NCBI GenBank assembly: GCA_000149265.1
Contig: CH003211.1
Span: 874,599-938,598, forward strand
Source: Ciona savignyi
Lineage: Eukaryota > Chordata > Ascidiacea > Phlebobranchia > Cionidae
Direction of reading: 5' to 3'
DNA: 64,000 nucleotides
The position numbers and the translations under genes are program-made. Within the stretch, counting starts at the first letter, position 1. Each line of letters opens with the position of its first letter. Shown here in pieces: positions 37,501 through 48,918 of this stretch. The notes under the pieces are model-generated. The model worked only from the letters and a program-made list of their open reading frames with translations. It ran no database searches and was not told the DNA's origin.

Positions 37501-40500
37501 GGAGAGTTTGTAGATGTCGGCTTCCTCTGCATCCGCTGCAAACTTCACACGGACGTATTGCAACCCTAGGTGGGTGAGGGGAGTTAGGGAATGTTTGGGT
37601 GGGGAGATCTTAATGGGGGTCTTGAGGTGCAGAGTTGGTGGGTAATTAAGGGGGGAGACTGTGGGTGTTTGTTGGGTGGGGAAAGTAAGTGGGAGTTGAG
37701 GTTATTGTCAGAGTAATGTGTTGCATGTTTTTATGTGGATTGTGTTGGTTACTTTTTAGTGGCAAAATGTTATGAAAGTTTTTAGGGGTGATATAAAGTG
37801 TGGCCAGTAAAGTTAAAGATTTAGATTATATTAAGGCAATTTAAGGTGATTTCTGCATCATTAAGGGATCAATAAACTGAGGTAATTGTCAATTGGTAGA
37901 CAGTTAAAGAAATTAATTCGTTGGGAAACACTGGCGAAGTGTTAAAACATATTTGTATTGGATTAACTGCAGTTGTCCAAAAGTGTTTCATTTCCTTTGG
38001 TGCTGTATTATATTCTGCACACTACTGTATAAATTAAACCGCTGTATCTACTCTGAACATTAACTCAAAAATGTGCATCAAAATTAAAATATAGAATACC
38101 ATATGTGATTGTACTTACTCTAACATAAAAGTGCACTTTTAAACTCCTAGAAAAATAACAAGTTTGTGGTTTTCATTAATGGTGTCTTAGACATTTTATT
38201 GCTTGCCTGCTTCAATTACTATGGCTTCTCTAAATTGACACAACTGTTTTTCTTGGGCCCTTGTCCTTGTCTCCATTCTTTGACTTGAAGCGGCATTATT
38301 AAGCCGACTTGACTGTCTAAGTATCGAGCTGTTCTTCAACCTGCTCACGTCAACAGTGATGTTTCGAAGCTTCATCACAGACAGCTTAACCACTCTTGGT
38401 ATTAACTAACAAATTCAAAACCCTGCAACTGACAAACTGAAGGATTGGAAACTGATTGGTCAGATATTCCTAATATGTATGACTAAGGAGATTGGGAAAT
38501 TACTTTACTTAGGCGACTGTCTAAAATGAGTTAAACAGGAAAATGCTTCAACTTTGGATGTGATATAATCATGAGGTTTTTTCCCCAGGGGATAAGAAAA
38601 CAACAGTCGTTGTAAGCTGTCAGAAAACCTCAAGCAAATGACTAATTTCTGGAGCTATTTTATTGTTCAGTATAAATTATACTACAACTGAATTTTTTAA
38701 CGCCCAGTTAAATCCATAGGATTGAGATAACATTAGTTAAGTGGCTTTGCCTAAGACAAAAACCATGCAACAAAGTGGTCGAGACAAGAATTAAACACGA
38801 AACCTGTATGACAGCTATGTTAAACCTGTAGACTATGTATAAATCAAAATAAGTGTAAACCTTTCCAGCCAACTTGAAAAACCAATCCCCAAAACTTATC
38901 GTTTTGATGCACTTTACTTTTAATATGTTATTCCTAAACTGAAGCCAAATTCATTGTTTTCTGAATAAGCCCTTGTGCTCGCTCATTTTGTACATTACTT
39001 ATCCATCTTCTGGCTTTTCCATCACAGCACATACAAAGTTGTCATCTCCAATATTAATGCTGCTAAAGTTAACCTGAAAACTTCGAAAAATATTAGATTA
39101 ATATCTGAAACCTGTGGCTCCAATTTGGTCTTAATGTACCACTTGACTTACTTCAATAAATGCTATACTTTTATAATATTGAATAATTATGGGTTTGTTG
39201 GTGATGGGGCAAGTATTTGAACCTCGTGGGTGATATTGACAATCGTGGGTGGAGGGAAAGCTGATGTTTTTAATCTCCATAGGGACAGATATTAAAAGCA
39301 CAGCATCACTATAGACTACTTAATCTTTGTTTCACTGTGAGCTCAAGCAACCACAGATATCATAGTGTGTTTATATAGATCATTCTTTTAACAGTTAGCA
39401 TGTGGGTATAAAACAGGTAAAGCTGATACCTAACCACTACACTGTGCAATTTAAAGGTATACGAAGTGTGTACAAAACGTTTCTGTTTAAACATTTGTTC
39501 TGCAGTAAAAACTTTATAAGGTAAAAAAGTGTAAGTGTATTACCGCCTCCCTTCCTCTTATGCTTCATTGATGTTTTATGTTTCGTTCTCCCCATTGAGC
39601 TTGGCTTGTTGGGCTATAGAAATAAAAAATAATAAATGTATTTTTTCGTGCATGATTTAACTACATGGGTATCACGTTCATAGCATTATTCCACAAAGTC
39701 CTTTCAAATCTTTTAAATTGCACAGTTTATATTGAATTGCTCTTCCTATTTTTTATAATAAGGAAGCAAAACTTACAGTTGGTGCATTGAAATATTGGAC
39801 ACCTCCGTATGCAGGGGCGGGGACGTGGCTTGCTAGTGGCATTTGTTGTGCTGGTGAGATCTCTGCGTTATGTACCTCTGAGACAGACTGCGGAGTCATT
39901 GGAGGGGGTATATGCTGCCCATAGGAAGTGTCATGAATTTTGTGGGGTAAGGGCTTCTCCACAGGACCAGCTATGTAGGCTGGGTTCTGCTGCTGGTATT
40001 GCTGCTGGTTTGATTCCGGTTGATTCCGGTTCGGATCATGGTATTGGGCGCCATGGTGCTGGGGCTGTTTATGGTAGTTGAACCCCGCATCATGCTGGTT
40101 TGGGTATGCAGGCATGTTCGCACTGTGGTTTGGGTACATTACCCCCTGCACTTTGTGCGACTGAGAAACCAAGTTGTCGTTATAAGGAGGTGGTGTAGCT
40201 AAGTAAGGCTGTTGGAACTCATTCATTTTTGGTGGAAGTTGCTGGAAGTTGTGGCTTTGAGCCCACTGCTGCTGCTGTCTAAACTGGGGACTTTTAATTT
40301 GCATTTCGTGCGCTGGGTACCTCTGCGTCTGTCTTTTGTGATAGTTTGGGCTATACTCTAATTCCGTCGATTGTGATATAGGGTTCGGGGTGAACTGCTG
40401 GTATGATTGTTTTGCAGGGTCAACCCCGTGTGAAAAGGGGGTAGGGTTGCTCGTACGCTGAGGATGAAACATTGGGTAGGAGTTATTCAACCTTGATTGA

Positions 40501-43500
40501 GAGGGGGGAACTGGGGAATACATTTGCTCTTTGTAAAGTCCATGCTGTTTCATCTGGGGGCTTGGAATGGGTAAGGATGAAGGATAGGTGTCCATGGAGT
40601 GTTCTACTTTCAGAGTTCCAGTCGCCTGTATGTTTGGGTAACTTGTAGCAGGTGCACTTGGGTAACTTGTAGGTGTGCTCTCTGGGGTTTTGTAAGTATC
40701 GGGATATTTTTCTGATCTTGATGATTTTGCCTTTTTTGCCGATTTCGGCACTTCCTGTTTCGTGCTGTCACTGAATAAAGTCTTGATCATCGCCGATGCT
40801 GCGTCTTCCGCTTTCTGCTGATCCTGATTCACCTTCACGCTTCCAGGATCACCTTTGCTCACATCGCTTGTCGCCGTGGTGAGCGATGCCACTTTGAAGG
40901 ACTCGGCTGAGGATTTCAGGCGGGAGATTTTCAACTTAATCGGTCCAGCCCCAGGAGGTTTGTCGTCAGATGAAACGATCCCGTACTCCGCCGGCTGCGT
41001 AGCTTGCCGCTTCTCCTGCCGACTCGACTTGTGGTGGCTTTTCTTGGTGCGCCTGTGCATGAGGGAAAAGCTATTAGACAGTACAGGAGAACTGGCTACA
41101 CTGATTTATGATGCGTGTTCGTGAAAAAGCATTGCTGTTATCATGTTACCATCGATGCGATCCTAGTTTTTACAGACCTAGCTATCAGTGGAATGCATAA
41201 TAATGTATTTCCTACATAAAAAAAAGTATACATTACCGGTGTTTAAATAAATATGCAATTTTTAATAACAATTATTGAATTATAAAACGCATCATATGGT
41301 AAATTCCTTCTAGTCTTACCTTATTTTGAGACATATTTTTGGATTTTCCTCTGGGGCTTCGTTGAGAGTTGGGGTGATAGGATCAGAGGGTGATTTTTCA
41401 TGGGGGATGTACTGCTTCTGCTCCAAGTTGTATTTCGACTTGAATAAGAAATATTTAGAATTTTAAAAGTATGGTACTTTTTTAATTATTTTCAAAATTA
41501 CATTAAAACCCCTTTTAAAAAGGTAAAAAATAAACAAATTGACATAACTGGTACTAAGATTGTTTATTCACACCGAAAAGAAAGTGAAAAGAAGAGAACT
41601 AATAAGAATAGCTAGATATATTTAAACAATTTCACATTTGATAAAACCCAGGAATGTCAAATTCAAGCCATTAGTAACAAAGTTTTATAGTATTTTTTAT
41701 GAAAACAAAGACGTGATAAAAATAATTTGGTTGACTTCTTTTGAATAACAGTTCAGATCAATGTAAACAGTTCCCTCTTGCATAAAAATGTGGCTTGATG
41801 TCAAATAATCTCAAACAAACTGTTGTGCATGTAAAAAGTAGACTCACCTGAATAACCATTCGGGGCACACGGGGTTGTGGGGCTACTGCTTGCACAGGTC
41901 GTGTCACTGGAAGTCGGTTTGTGTTTCCTGGGTGGGTTGTTTATATTAAATATGTTAAAAAACAAATACAATATTTATTAAAAACAATATGTTAAAAAGT
42001 GTTAAAAACACATCTAAGCAATTGTTTTAATCAATTTACATTAAAAGCCAACAAAACACATTTTATAAAAAAGTTTTTTTTTTTTAAAGTTGATAAAAAA
42101 ATTAATGGTCTACAACGAATAAGGCTAGGTAACCCAGCTCTAGACACTAAACAATCATTCATTGTTTAATCCCTGAGTCATTTTAAAGATTATCAAGAAA
42201 CAATGACAAGACTAAAACACTTCTTGCACAAGGAAGTATGAGCGAACTTTAGATCAAAATAATCAGTTTTCCCAATATTTATGGTTCAAACAATTGATAG
42301 AAAAGGCACATAAATTAAGAACTGCACATACAATTAATGTTAAACAAATAAGTTTACCAGAGTCGATGCAAAAGAATACAAAACACGGATTGTTTATTTT
42401 TCTACATATAAATAACGTTGGTTAACTCATGCCCACAATCCAGTTGTTGAGGCTGTGTTCCAAGGAGAGACTACATTAAATTCTAATAACCCAATCTTTT
42501 ATTGGGTTTAGTATCATCAAACTACCCTGCTTTGGTCCCATGTTAACAGATAATGGTTTATTTTAAAACAAAAGCTGTCGCAACCTGTGTTAAACAGCCT
42601 TAAACATTCCACAAGCCATTACAAAATTAAATTAAACAAACCTGGATAGATGCTTCCTACTCTTGCTGCTGCGGAATCAAGCTGCGAAAAATTCGCAGTG
42701 GCGGCTCTGCGTATATAGAAATGCGTGAAAGTAAATTATAAAGATTTGGTTGGTGCTTGCCATATTGAATAATATTTTTTCTGGTGGCTGGAAATGAGTC
42801 TTTTACTATTTTTTAAAACTACCACCTCTAATGTAGTTACAAACCTTTCATTACATTTCTTGCATTTACAGCATTCAATTAAAACCGGGTAATAGTACCA
42901 CATATTAGAATATAAAAATAGCCTAGAATTATCACAAACAATATCCTACCCTGTTGCGGGATTTGGTGGAAGCAGATTCATTGGTGGCATGTGAGCAGGT
43001 AGGCCCATGGTCTGTGGAAGATATAATGCTGACCGTAGGCAAAAATAACTTGCACAGTATCAGTGCATTTAGTTGAGGATCAAACCAGAAGTAAAACTTG
43101 GACAATGCCACTAATATTGGGTATATTATAGTGATGTACACTATTCCACCAACTAAATTGCTATTTAACTAACTCAACAGTCACTGGTTCAACTAAATTG
43201 TGAAATAATTTCTGCCTTTAGTTAACTTCAAGGTAATAAAAATGAATAACTCTTAGAGTTTGGAACAATATGTTCATTGATCAATAAAAGGGTAAAGTTT
43301 AACATTTTTAGGATATAGATATTTCCCTTTCATAAAATACTGTTCAATTTTGTCCTTTGAACACTTTTAAATCTCTCAGACAACTACTTGCAAGCAAATC
43401 AACACACTGACTAGCAATCACAACAAATATTACTGATACATCACAAAGAAAAAATAGCAACTGTACACTTTTTTCATTTAAACAACTCTTTATAAATTTC

Positions 43501-46420
43501 TTAATAGAATTGAAGTCTTTTAAAGAAAAAATATCTTCTCACACAAAGAAAAACAAAAGTAATAGTCTATTATACAAGAAAAACAATAGAACTCATTAAA
43601 GGGAAGTTCAAGTGAGAAAATTTGTCTAGAGCGTTAAAAAAGACTTAAATTAAAGTCTTTGTTGACTTAACTTTAAAGTTGAGACCTGCCACAACAGGTC
43701 TATTTAAAAGAAGTTAATAATCAGAAATTTTATAACATAAAAACAATTGTCACGCATTGCAGTTAAAATAACAGAAAACTTCCAATAAATAGTATGGATC
43801 TTCATCATAAAAAAATGTACTATCATTATATTGTACACTAGCTTAGCTTGTCGTTTTCATTGATACATATGCATATGGTTAAATAGAATCAAAGGGGAAA
43901 TACAGTAATACAAAACAATATTCGAATATTTGCACATTCATTCATTCATTCATTTAAAACTATATCTGTTAAACTAAAGCAATAATTGCCAAATTGCCCA
44001 ACATTAGCTCATTTTGTATAGATCGCATTTACATACATAATATAATCATGTGTGTGTATTCATTTATCATCAATTAGAACACCACATAACTATAGATATC
44101 TATATTCAATAGGGCTGTGCATCGGTTAACGGTTAACCGACGGCACGTCAGTTAACCGTTAATAAAATCGGTAAATGGTTAACCGATTAGAGCTCGGCGT
44201 AATTACGAAATTACGGACGTCGGAATTACGTTACGTAAGTAGGGATGTGTGAAGTTAACGTGGACGTCAGTTAACTGTCAATGAAGTCAATAAATGGTTA
44301 ACCGACTGTGTCCGTTTTTCAGCCTACAACAGCGCATGATAACAAAATAATTTATATGGTGGTTGTTCTTTTTTAAAGACCACGCAGTTGACGTGCAGTA
44401 GGCCTAAGTGATGGTACGAGTAACGGTCGAGACCTCAAGATCGTATCGACTTGGTATGATTTTGTAGGTCTTGGCGTTGCTAACCGCAGCGCCGCTTTTC
44501 TAACAATTCGTCGCGGTGTTTATTGCTTTGATCGGCGGTTTGACCTAGGGTTACGTTGACCTAGATTCAATACAGGACCTCTGACGCACTCCCGCGAGCG
44601 TTTTTCCTATGTTCTTTTCTTTGATCGGTTAACCTTTATAAGAATCTAGGTTCTTGCACAGCCCTTGTATACAATGTTATGGCCACGTGTATTAATTGAA
44701 AAAAGTAAAGTCGAACAATAGGCAAACTTCTAATTGTAAAACTTTAGTTCCCATAATAGACTTAATATTTTGTCGAATTAAGCGGCCAGTTCGTGCGGGC
44801 CACCGATGTTTTGACTAGTGCGACGTACGATAAGAATATAAGATAAACGTAAGATGACGGAAAGTGGCCTTATCTTGTGAAGACACCGGCCTTGCGGCAG
44901 CGCAAGATAACAATACACGCTATAAGCAGGTTGTTTTTATAACGCCGTGAGGTCGGCTTGCATCGTTACATCAAGTAGGAAAAATTGGCGATTTAATCAG
45001 TTAACCGGTTAACCGATTTATTTTTGGATCGGTTAACCGTTAAGATTTTTTATGTATTTGCACAGCCCTAATATTCAATTATAAGGGAGAAGTTAAATCA
45101 AATTCATTAATCAGAACTCCGTGAACCCTAAATAGCTTGCTGGTATTAATTTGGTTGCTAACTTATCGGTAGATGGCTTAATGAATTTATTATATACATA
45201 TAGTCCGGCATCTAACATTAGAAGTTGCAACCCTAATATTTACAAGAAAATAACAAAAACAAGTACCGTATTTCTATGGTCGTATGGATTCGGAGCAAGA
45301 ACAGCTTGAAGCAGTGGGGATGGGTTAATGCCATCAATGCATCCAGACTGTTGAGCTGGATTTCTGTGGGAATATTAAAGCCAAGCTAACAAATTTGTGC
45401 CAAATTAATCACACTTTGCAAGGATTAGTTTTACACTTTAACATGTGAAGTACTGTGACAAATGATTTTTGTTAGAACACCATGTGTCCACTGTCAACTA
45501 GAATTCATGACTCACAGGTGTTCATTTGGAGTTGCAGAGAAAGCGTCAACAATTTGCGACACAAATGCCGCATCTGGAGTATTGAGAATTCTGGTGGCTG
45601 CCTCATGTCTAGTGGTGTGGTGAAGCGGGTGGTTCACGTTGCTACTGGGGTGACCACTTTCTTCACTCACTGCAAGTATATGGGTATAGGGATTGAGTTA
45701 AGATATTTTAAAGGCTTACACTTAAATACACAACAACTAAAAAAATTATCATGTGTATTGTGCATGGCTGACTTTCACTCTCAAATCAAGACTTAAACAT
45801 GCAAGGTGCATATGTACAATTGTATGTATGGTTGGGCATGTGTTTGGACGTGCACAAACCTTGTAAACTGTTAAACAATTTTAACACAATATGTCATATG
45901 ATAGTTCTCACTACAACAGTCCAGTAAGTAACTTTATTACATAGTGTAGACTTGCTAATAGATTCATATTACTTGTGGAAAATGGCAATCATTAACACTA
46001 AAAGTGTAGAATACTGAAATCCATTATATCAGGGTAAAATATACACAATCTCGCAGAGGTGTAGGTGTAGAGTAAAGATAAAACAAAGCTGCTCAGGACC
46101 TAGGTGTTCATCCCAGGTTCCCAGGTACAAATGCTGGCCTAACCCGAAACAAGATTGATTTCGATCTAAAACTGAGATTGTTTTCTCCCAAATGACAAAA
46201 CAGGGTATTTTTATAAAAAGTGTTGGTGTTCAATAAATATTTTTTTACATGTGCCATCGCCATACTCTTATGCCGAAAACCCAAGCCATGCAGTGGGACA
46301 TTTTAAACCACAACTTCCTTATATTAGTTTGACAAATTACAAAACATGATACTTACACTCTGACAGGCCAGGAATAGGATAAAATGGATAAGACTTAGAT
46401 AGATCACTGTTGAAGTTCAT
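19538..46420 (-). CDS. nipbl: NIPBL / Scc2 cohesin loader, 42 exons, about 2,449 aa
   Basis: NIPBL with MAU2 loads cohesin on chromatin in the nucleus. Exons: 46420-46357, 45669-45516, 45363-45267, 43011-42950, 42706-42642, 41927-41848, 41438-41320, 41052-39777, 39613-39544, 37565-37368, 37014-36763, 36136-35960, 35682-35477, 35138-35052, 34772-34526, 34258-34101, 33869-33688, 33507-33303, 32929-32850, 32466-32334, 31938-31714, 31424-31323, 30937-30693, 30165-29958, 29597-29451, 29220-29086, 28337-28185, 27874-27769, 27279-27231, 27051-26919, 26223-25989, 25762-25608, 24958-24746, 24420-24334, 24022-23888, 23544-23377, 22985-22818, 22543-22448, 21985-21839, 21407-21172, 20588-20408, 19651-19538. 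All junctions are GT/AG and phase-consistent. Signatures: LLQAVLA (N-terminal MAU2-binding region), NMPKAVY-like YMPKAVYLDD, TDTTILQ, FFVENVRELQL, ARLPTSKQNLRN, DYRPLFENF, VNKPEWPASE, STEMSLRVASLDYLG, VAVDPSI, RKRVIRILRDLC, WFTPVHSH, VPLMEHPSEAFLAT, HPVQCVPYLIA, HRRALLISILNLFDD and FKEL-type MNKLDPN near the end. HEAT-repeat core runs from about residue 870 to 2,400. The vertebrate extreme C-terminus is not recognised. Confidence 0.93.
28896..28945. repeat. Tandem duplication, 2 x 25 bp
   Basis: Two exact adjacent copies of AAGTGGCAATAATGAAAGC followed by AAAAAC, in a NIPBL intron. Exact identity suggests a recent event or polymorphism. Confidence 0.85.
37368..37565 (-). other. nipbl: NIPBL exon 10: Tudor-like domain
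   Basis: 66 codons (about residues 663-728) read YVRVKFAADAEEADIYKL then LEPGTHVVAKWPMNGKRYEA and VVIDPLDN. The G-T-x-V-x-A-K-W-P...Y-x-A-x-V-I-D pattern is that of Tudor/LBR-Tudor-like domains that bind modified histone tails. It is spliced in phase 1 on both sides between NIPBL exons 9 and 11, so it belongs to this transcript by structure. I do not know such a domain at this place in vertebrate NIPBL. Confidence 0.65.
38195..38402 (-). other. Possible alternative terminal exon inside a NIPBL intron
   Basis: A minus-strand open segment of about 68 codons reads RVVKLSVMKLRNITVDVSRL and onward, Ser/Arg-rich, ending GKQ and UAA (38198-38196) inside AATAAA (38200-38195). A possible acceptor TTTGTTAG lies just upstream. 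It lies between NIPBL exons 9 and 10, whose mutual phase skips it. Its phase from that acceptor (0) does not fit exon 9 (phase 1), so it could be a chance frame, a retro-inserted fragment or an exon of another transcript. Confidence 0.25.
39777..41052 (-). other. nipbl: NIPBL exon 8: Gln/Pro/Tyr-rich disordered segment
   Basis: This 425-codon exon encodes a short conserved start (EYGIVSSDD then KLKISRLKS, like the conserved YDIISSP...LRLSRV stretch of vertebrate NIPBL). It continues into low-complexity sequence rich in Gln, Pro, His, Tyr and Ser, roughly residues 290-639. It stands where vertebrates have long Ser/Lys/Glu-rich disorder. The first Met in the frame (41040) is internal; the exon begins at an acceptor at 41053-41054. 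Confidence 0.85.
44110..45070. mobile_element. Composite non-autonomous hAT element, 961 bp
   Basis: Termini TAGGGCTGTGCA are inverted at both ends, with a perfect 8-bp target duplication ATATTCAA (44102-44109 and 45071-45078). Sub-terminal GGTTAACCG motifs repeat near both ends. Another right-end-like sequence, TTGCACAGCCCT, is present inside (44653-44665), and a left-end-like TAGGGATGTG at 44240. It sits in the NIPBL intron between exons 3 and 4. Confidence 0.92.
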
Positions 46421-46936
46421 TTCAATTCAATTTGTCTACTGTGCCACTTTTCGTTACATTTTCGAACTAATGCTTGTAAAAAATCCACACACAGAGTAAT
46501 ACTTAAACACACTCTAACACTCTGTAAACAATAAATTGATTAACTAAAAACCATTTATCAAAAAACTAAATATTCAAGGCCTTGACTGAAACAAAACAAC
46601 TTTTGGTAACAGTAGCGCGGTACGCTTACAATAAGAAAATCTCTGTGATTTTTTTAGGCTACAGTCTTAAACTAACTGTTTATTAGTCTGAACATGAACA
46701 TATTCTTTACGTCAATTTTGTTTGTAATCTCGTCAGTTTTATGGTAAAGAAAGGTACTATGACGTAATAAAACGTAGTCTGTAATTGAAAATTTCTTACT
46801 ATGGCATTCTTACTAAGTTTACTATTTTTCTTTGAGGTGCTGACTGATTGAATTATATTTTATGCTGGTATTTTTTCGTATTAATTATTATTGAAATCAT
46901 ATTTCTAATTAATTTGGTTTTAATGTAAACTAACTT

Positions 46937-47036
46937 NNNNNNNNNNNNNNNNNNNNNNNNNNNNNNNNNNNNNNNNNNNNNNNNNNNNNNNNNNNNNNNN
47001 NNNNNNNNNNNNNNNNNNNNNNNNNNNNNNNNNNNN
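46937..47036. other. Assembly gap (100 N)
   Basis: Exactly 100 unknown bases, a conventional placeholder for a gap of unknown size, about 500 bp upstream of the NIPBL start codon. Upstream untranslated exons or promoter sequence could be missing here. Confidence 0.99.
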
Positions 47037-47111
47037 TGCACAGTAAAGTAAACAGAAGATAGCCATAGATATCTAAACCAATTTCACCCGGTCTTATTTA
47101 AGATTAGTTCG

Positions 47112-47240
47112 AATAAATGGTGGTGTGACCGAACGGAATGGTTAACGCGACCGATTCATACACAGGATTATATATATATATATATATATAAAACGTCTTG
47201 GTGATAGGCTCGTTGAGGCCTCGAAACTTATCCCGACAAA
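47112..47240 (+). repeat. tRNA-like repeat with (TA)n interruption
   Basis: GTGTGACCGAACGGAATGG then TTAACGCGACC resembles a tRNA 5' half with an A box; a TA microsatellite and then GAGGCCTCGAAACTTATCCC follow. Probably a tRNA-derived retroelement head rather than a tRNA gene. Confidence 0.4.
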
Positions 47241-47325
47241 TAAAAGAAAATTAGGTTCACACGGTTGTTTTGCCAAATATTTTGCTTTGAATATACACAA
47301 TTTATTATAAAATTGTCGAATTAGT

Positions 47326-47620
47326 ATAGGATAGGATATTCATGTTTATCCCCGTGGGTGGGAAAACCAAAGGGGTTAATACACGGGCAATCGTCAGATC
47401 ACCTCGCGCCCACCGTCGGGTTACCGGAGCTATTGCAGTGTGTTATGTATGATAGACACGTTCCTTCAATTTGGTAGAACTCATTATTAATCCGATGGGT
47501 TTAGGCAATATGTCCGTAAAGTGCCTTCCCCAAGGACACAACCGACTAGCTAGCGACCAGTTTCGCATCTGCAACCTTTCGATTGAAACGCGACGCACTT
47601 AACCGCCAGACTAAACGACC
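47326..47620 (-). repeat. tRNA-derived SINE, nearly full length
   Basis: Read on the minus strand, it starts with a tRNA-like head (GTTTAGTCTGGCGGTTAAGT as A box region, GAAAGGTTGCAGATGCG as B box region). A body with GGTTGTGTCCTTGGGGAAGG and ACACTGCAATAGCTCCGG follows, and it ends in a GAATATCCTATCC tail. This copy defines the family against which the other copies were judged. Confidence 0.8.
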
Positions 47621-48906
47621 GGAATTGACAGGCATATCGCCGATTCACAACCTGGCGGTTGGCCCTGTTAAATCAAGGGATTCTGTAAACGATTTTGTGG
47701 TGGAATAAAATATTGTAACCAACTGAAAGTGCATTCAAACAAAACAATCGAAGAAAACTAGCATACAAAACAAAACACAAAATTGTGGCCTCAATACCCA
47801 GTCCGATTATTCACACTCCGGTCTATCACATACAAAATGTTAACCGTTTTTGGATAAATTCCTATAAACCTAACCCCGTTAAAATTTTTAACCCACCTTC
47901 TTTATACACCACACATGTGCACGGTGAAAGTAAGCAATCGATCAGAAATTATTAGACATTTTAATTTCGAAATTAACCCGGAAAATAGCTCAAAGTACCC
48001 GGCGATTGGTCTGACGACTGCCCGCGGATTATTGTATGTTTTTCCTTCCGCTTCTGTTTAGCACAATCGCTGTACAAATACTAGAAAAAAGTTGTTTCTG
48101 CATACCGTGTCGTTGTCTATGACACCCCGATCAACACACCTTTAAAGTGTCAAGTGGGGGACTTTCTATTTTTAGATTCATTACACGAAACAGCATCAAT
48201 TTGCCACATGAGAAATAAATGCCGCTACACTACCGTACGGAAATCTTGCTTATCTCGTTTAATTTGTTTATTTCCTGTATTGTAAGGTTGAGTCTATAAT
48301 GGTTTCCGTTTCTTTGTTTCAAATTTGTTTTTATTTTTATTATTCTAACAGACGAATAAATACTTACCAACCAGTGTGCGTAAATTGGCCTCGCAGGGCA
48401 TTTTCGAATTCCTAGTAACATTAGGGCCTAAACTACGTAGTGGTAGGATTAATAGTATTCCGTTACCTTACTTTTTATCACTAGGTTATAGGAGCAAGCA
48501 AATTGGTTTTGTCTGGTGGTGTAGGCAGTTGGTACAGTACTCTTGAAAAGAATGGCAAATCAAGGACCTAGTTATGGATTTAGTAGAGAAGTTAGAAATA
48601 AGGTAGGGAATGTAGTTGTATAGTGTTGAACTAATCTAAATATTTTTTATAATATTCAATTTTAGTGGGTAACACTAAAACAAGGGAAACTGCTCACTAA
48701 AATTACGGAAACTAATTTAAACCCTGCCCTAAACACTAATCTCCACCCCAGAACTAACCTTAACTTAAACCCCATATTTAAAACTAACTGTAATGTCACA
48801 ATCTTCATTTAAGTTTGCAGTTTCCCACTTTCCCTCCTTTCAGTTTTTCCCAATTTTAGTTTTCAATCCATTGAGCTTGTACATCAACCACCATTTAAGG
48901 AAATTC

Positions 48907-48918
48907 AACGTTTTTCAG
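48907..48918 (+). promoter_or_regulatory. Splice acceptor directly before the transgelin start codon
   Basis: TTTTTCAG ends immediately before ATG at 48919. This is either the end of a 5' UTR intron or an outron acceptor for spliced-leader trans-splicing, which is common in tunicates. Confidence 0.5.

Larger units (their letters stand above)
46421..48918. other. Region between divergent NIPBL and transgelin genes
   Basis: Holds the assembly gap, a tRNA-like repeat with an internal (TA)n tract at about 47168-47191, and a nearly full SINE (47326-47620). No coding exon is supported. Promoters of both flanking genes should lie here, but I could not place core elements. Confidence 0.45.

Noticed and set aside
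39809..40202. Plus-strand frames opposite the Gln-rich NIPBL exon
   Set aside because: Low-complexity antisense shadow without domain or splice support.
39753..41060. A 435-codon minus-strand frame with its own Met as a stand-alone gene
   Set aside because: It is exon 8 of NIPBL: it begins at a splice acceptor (41053-41054), carries a conserved NIPBL motif, and its 3' end is a GTAAGT donor followed by exon 9 in phase.
44240..44666. A second hAT element cleanly nested inside the one at 44110-45070
   Set aside because: The internal ends are not flanked by matching 8-bp duplications, so a clean nested insertion is not supported.
46853..47041. Open frame across the assembly gap
   Set aside because: It consists mostly of unknown bases.
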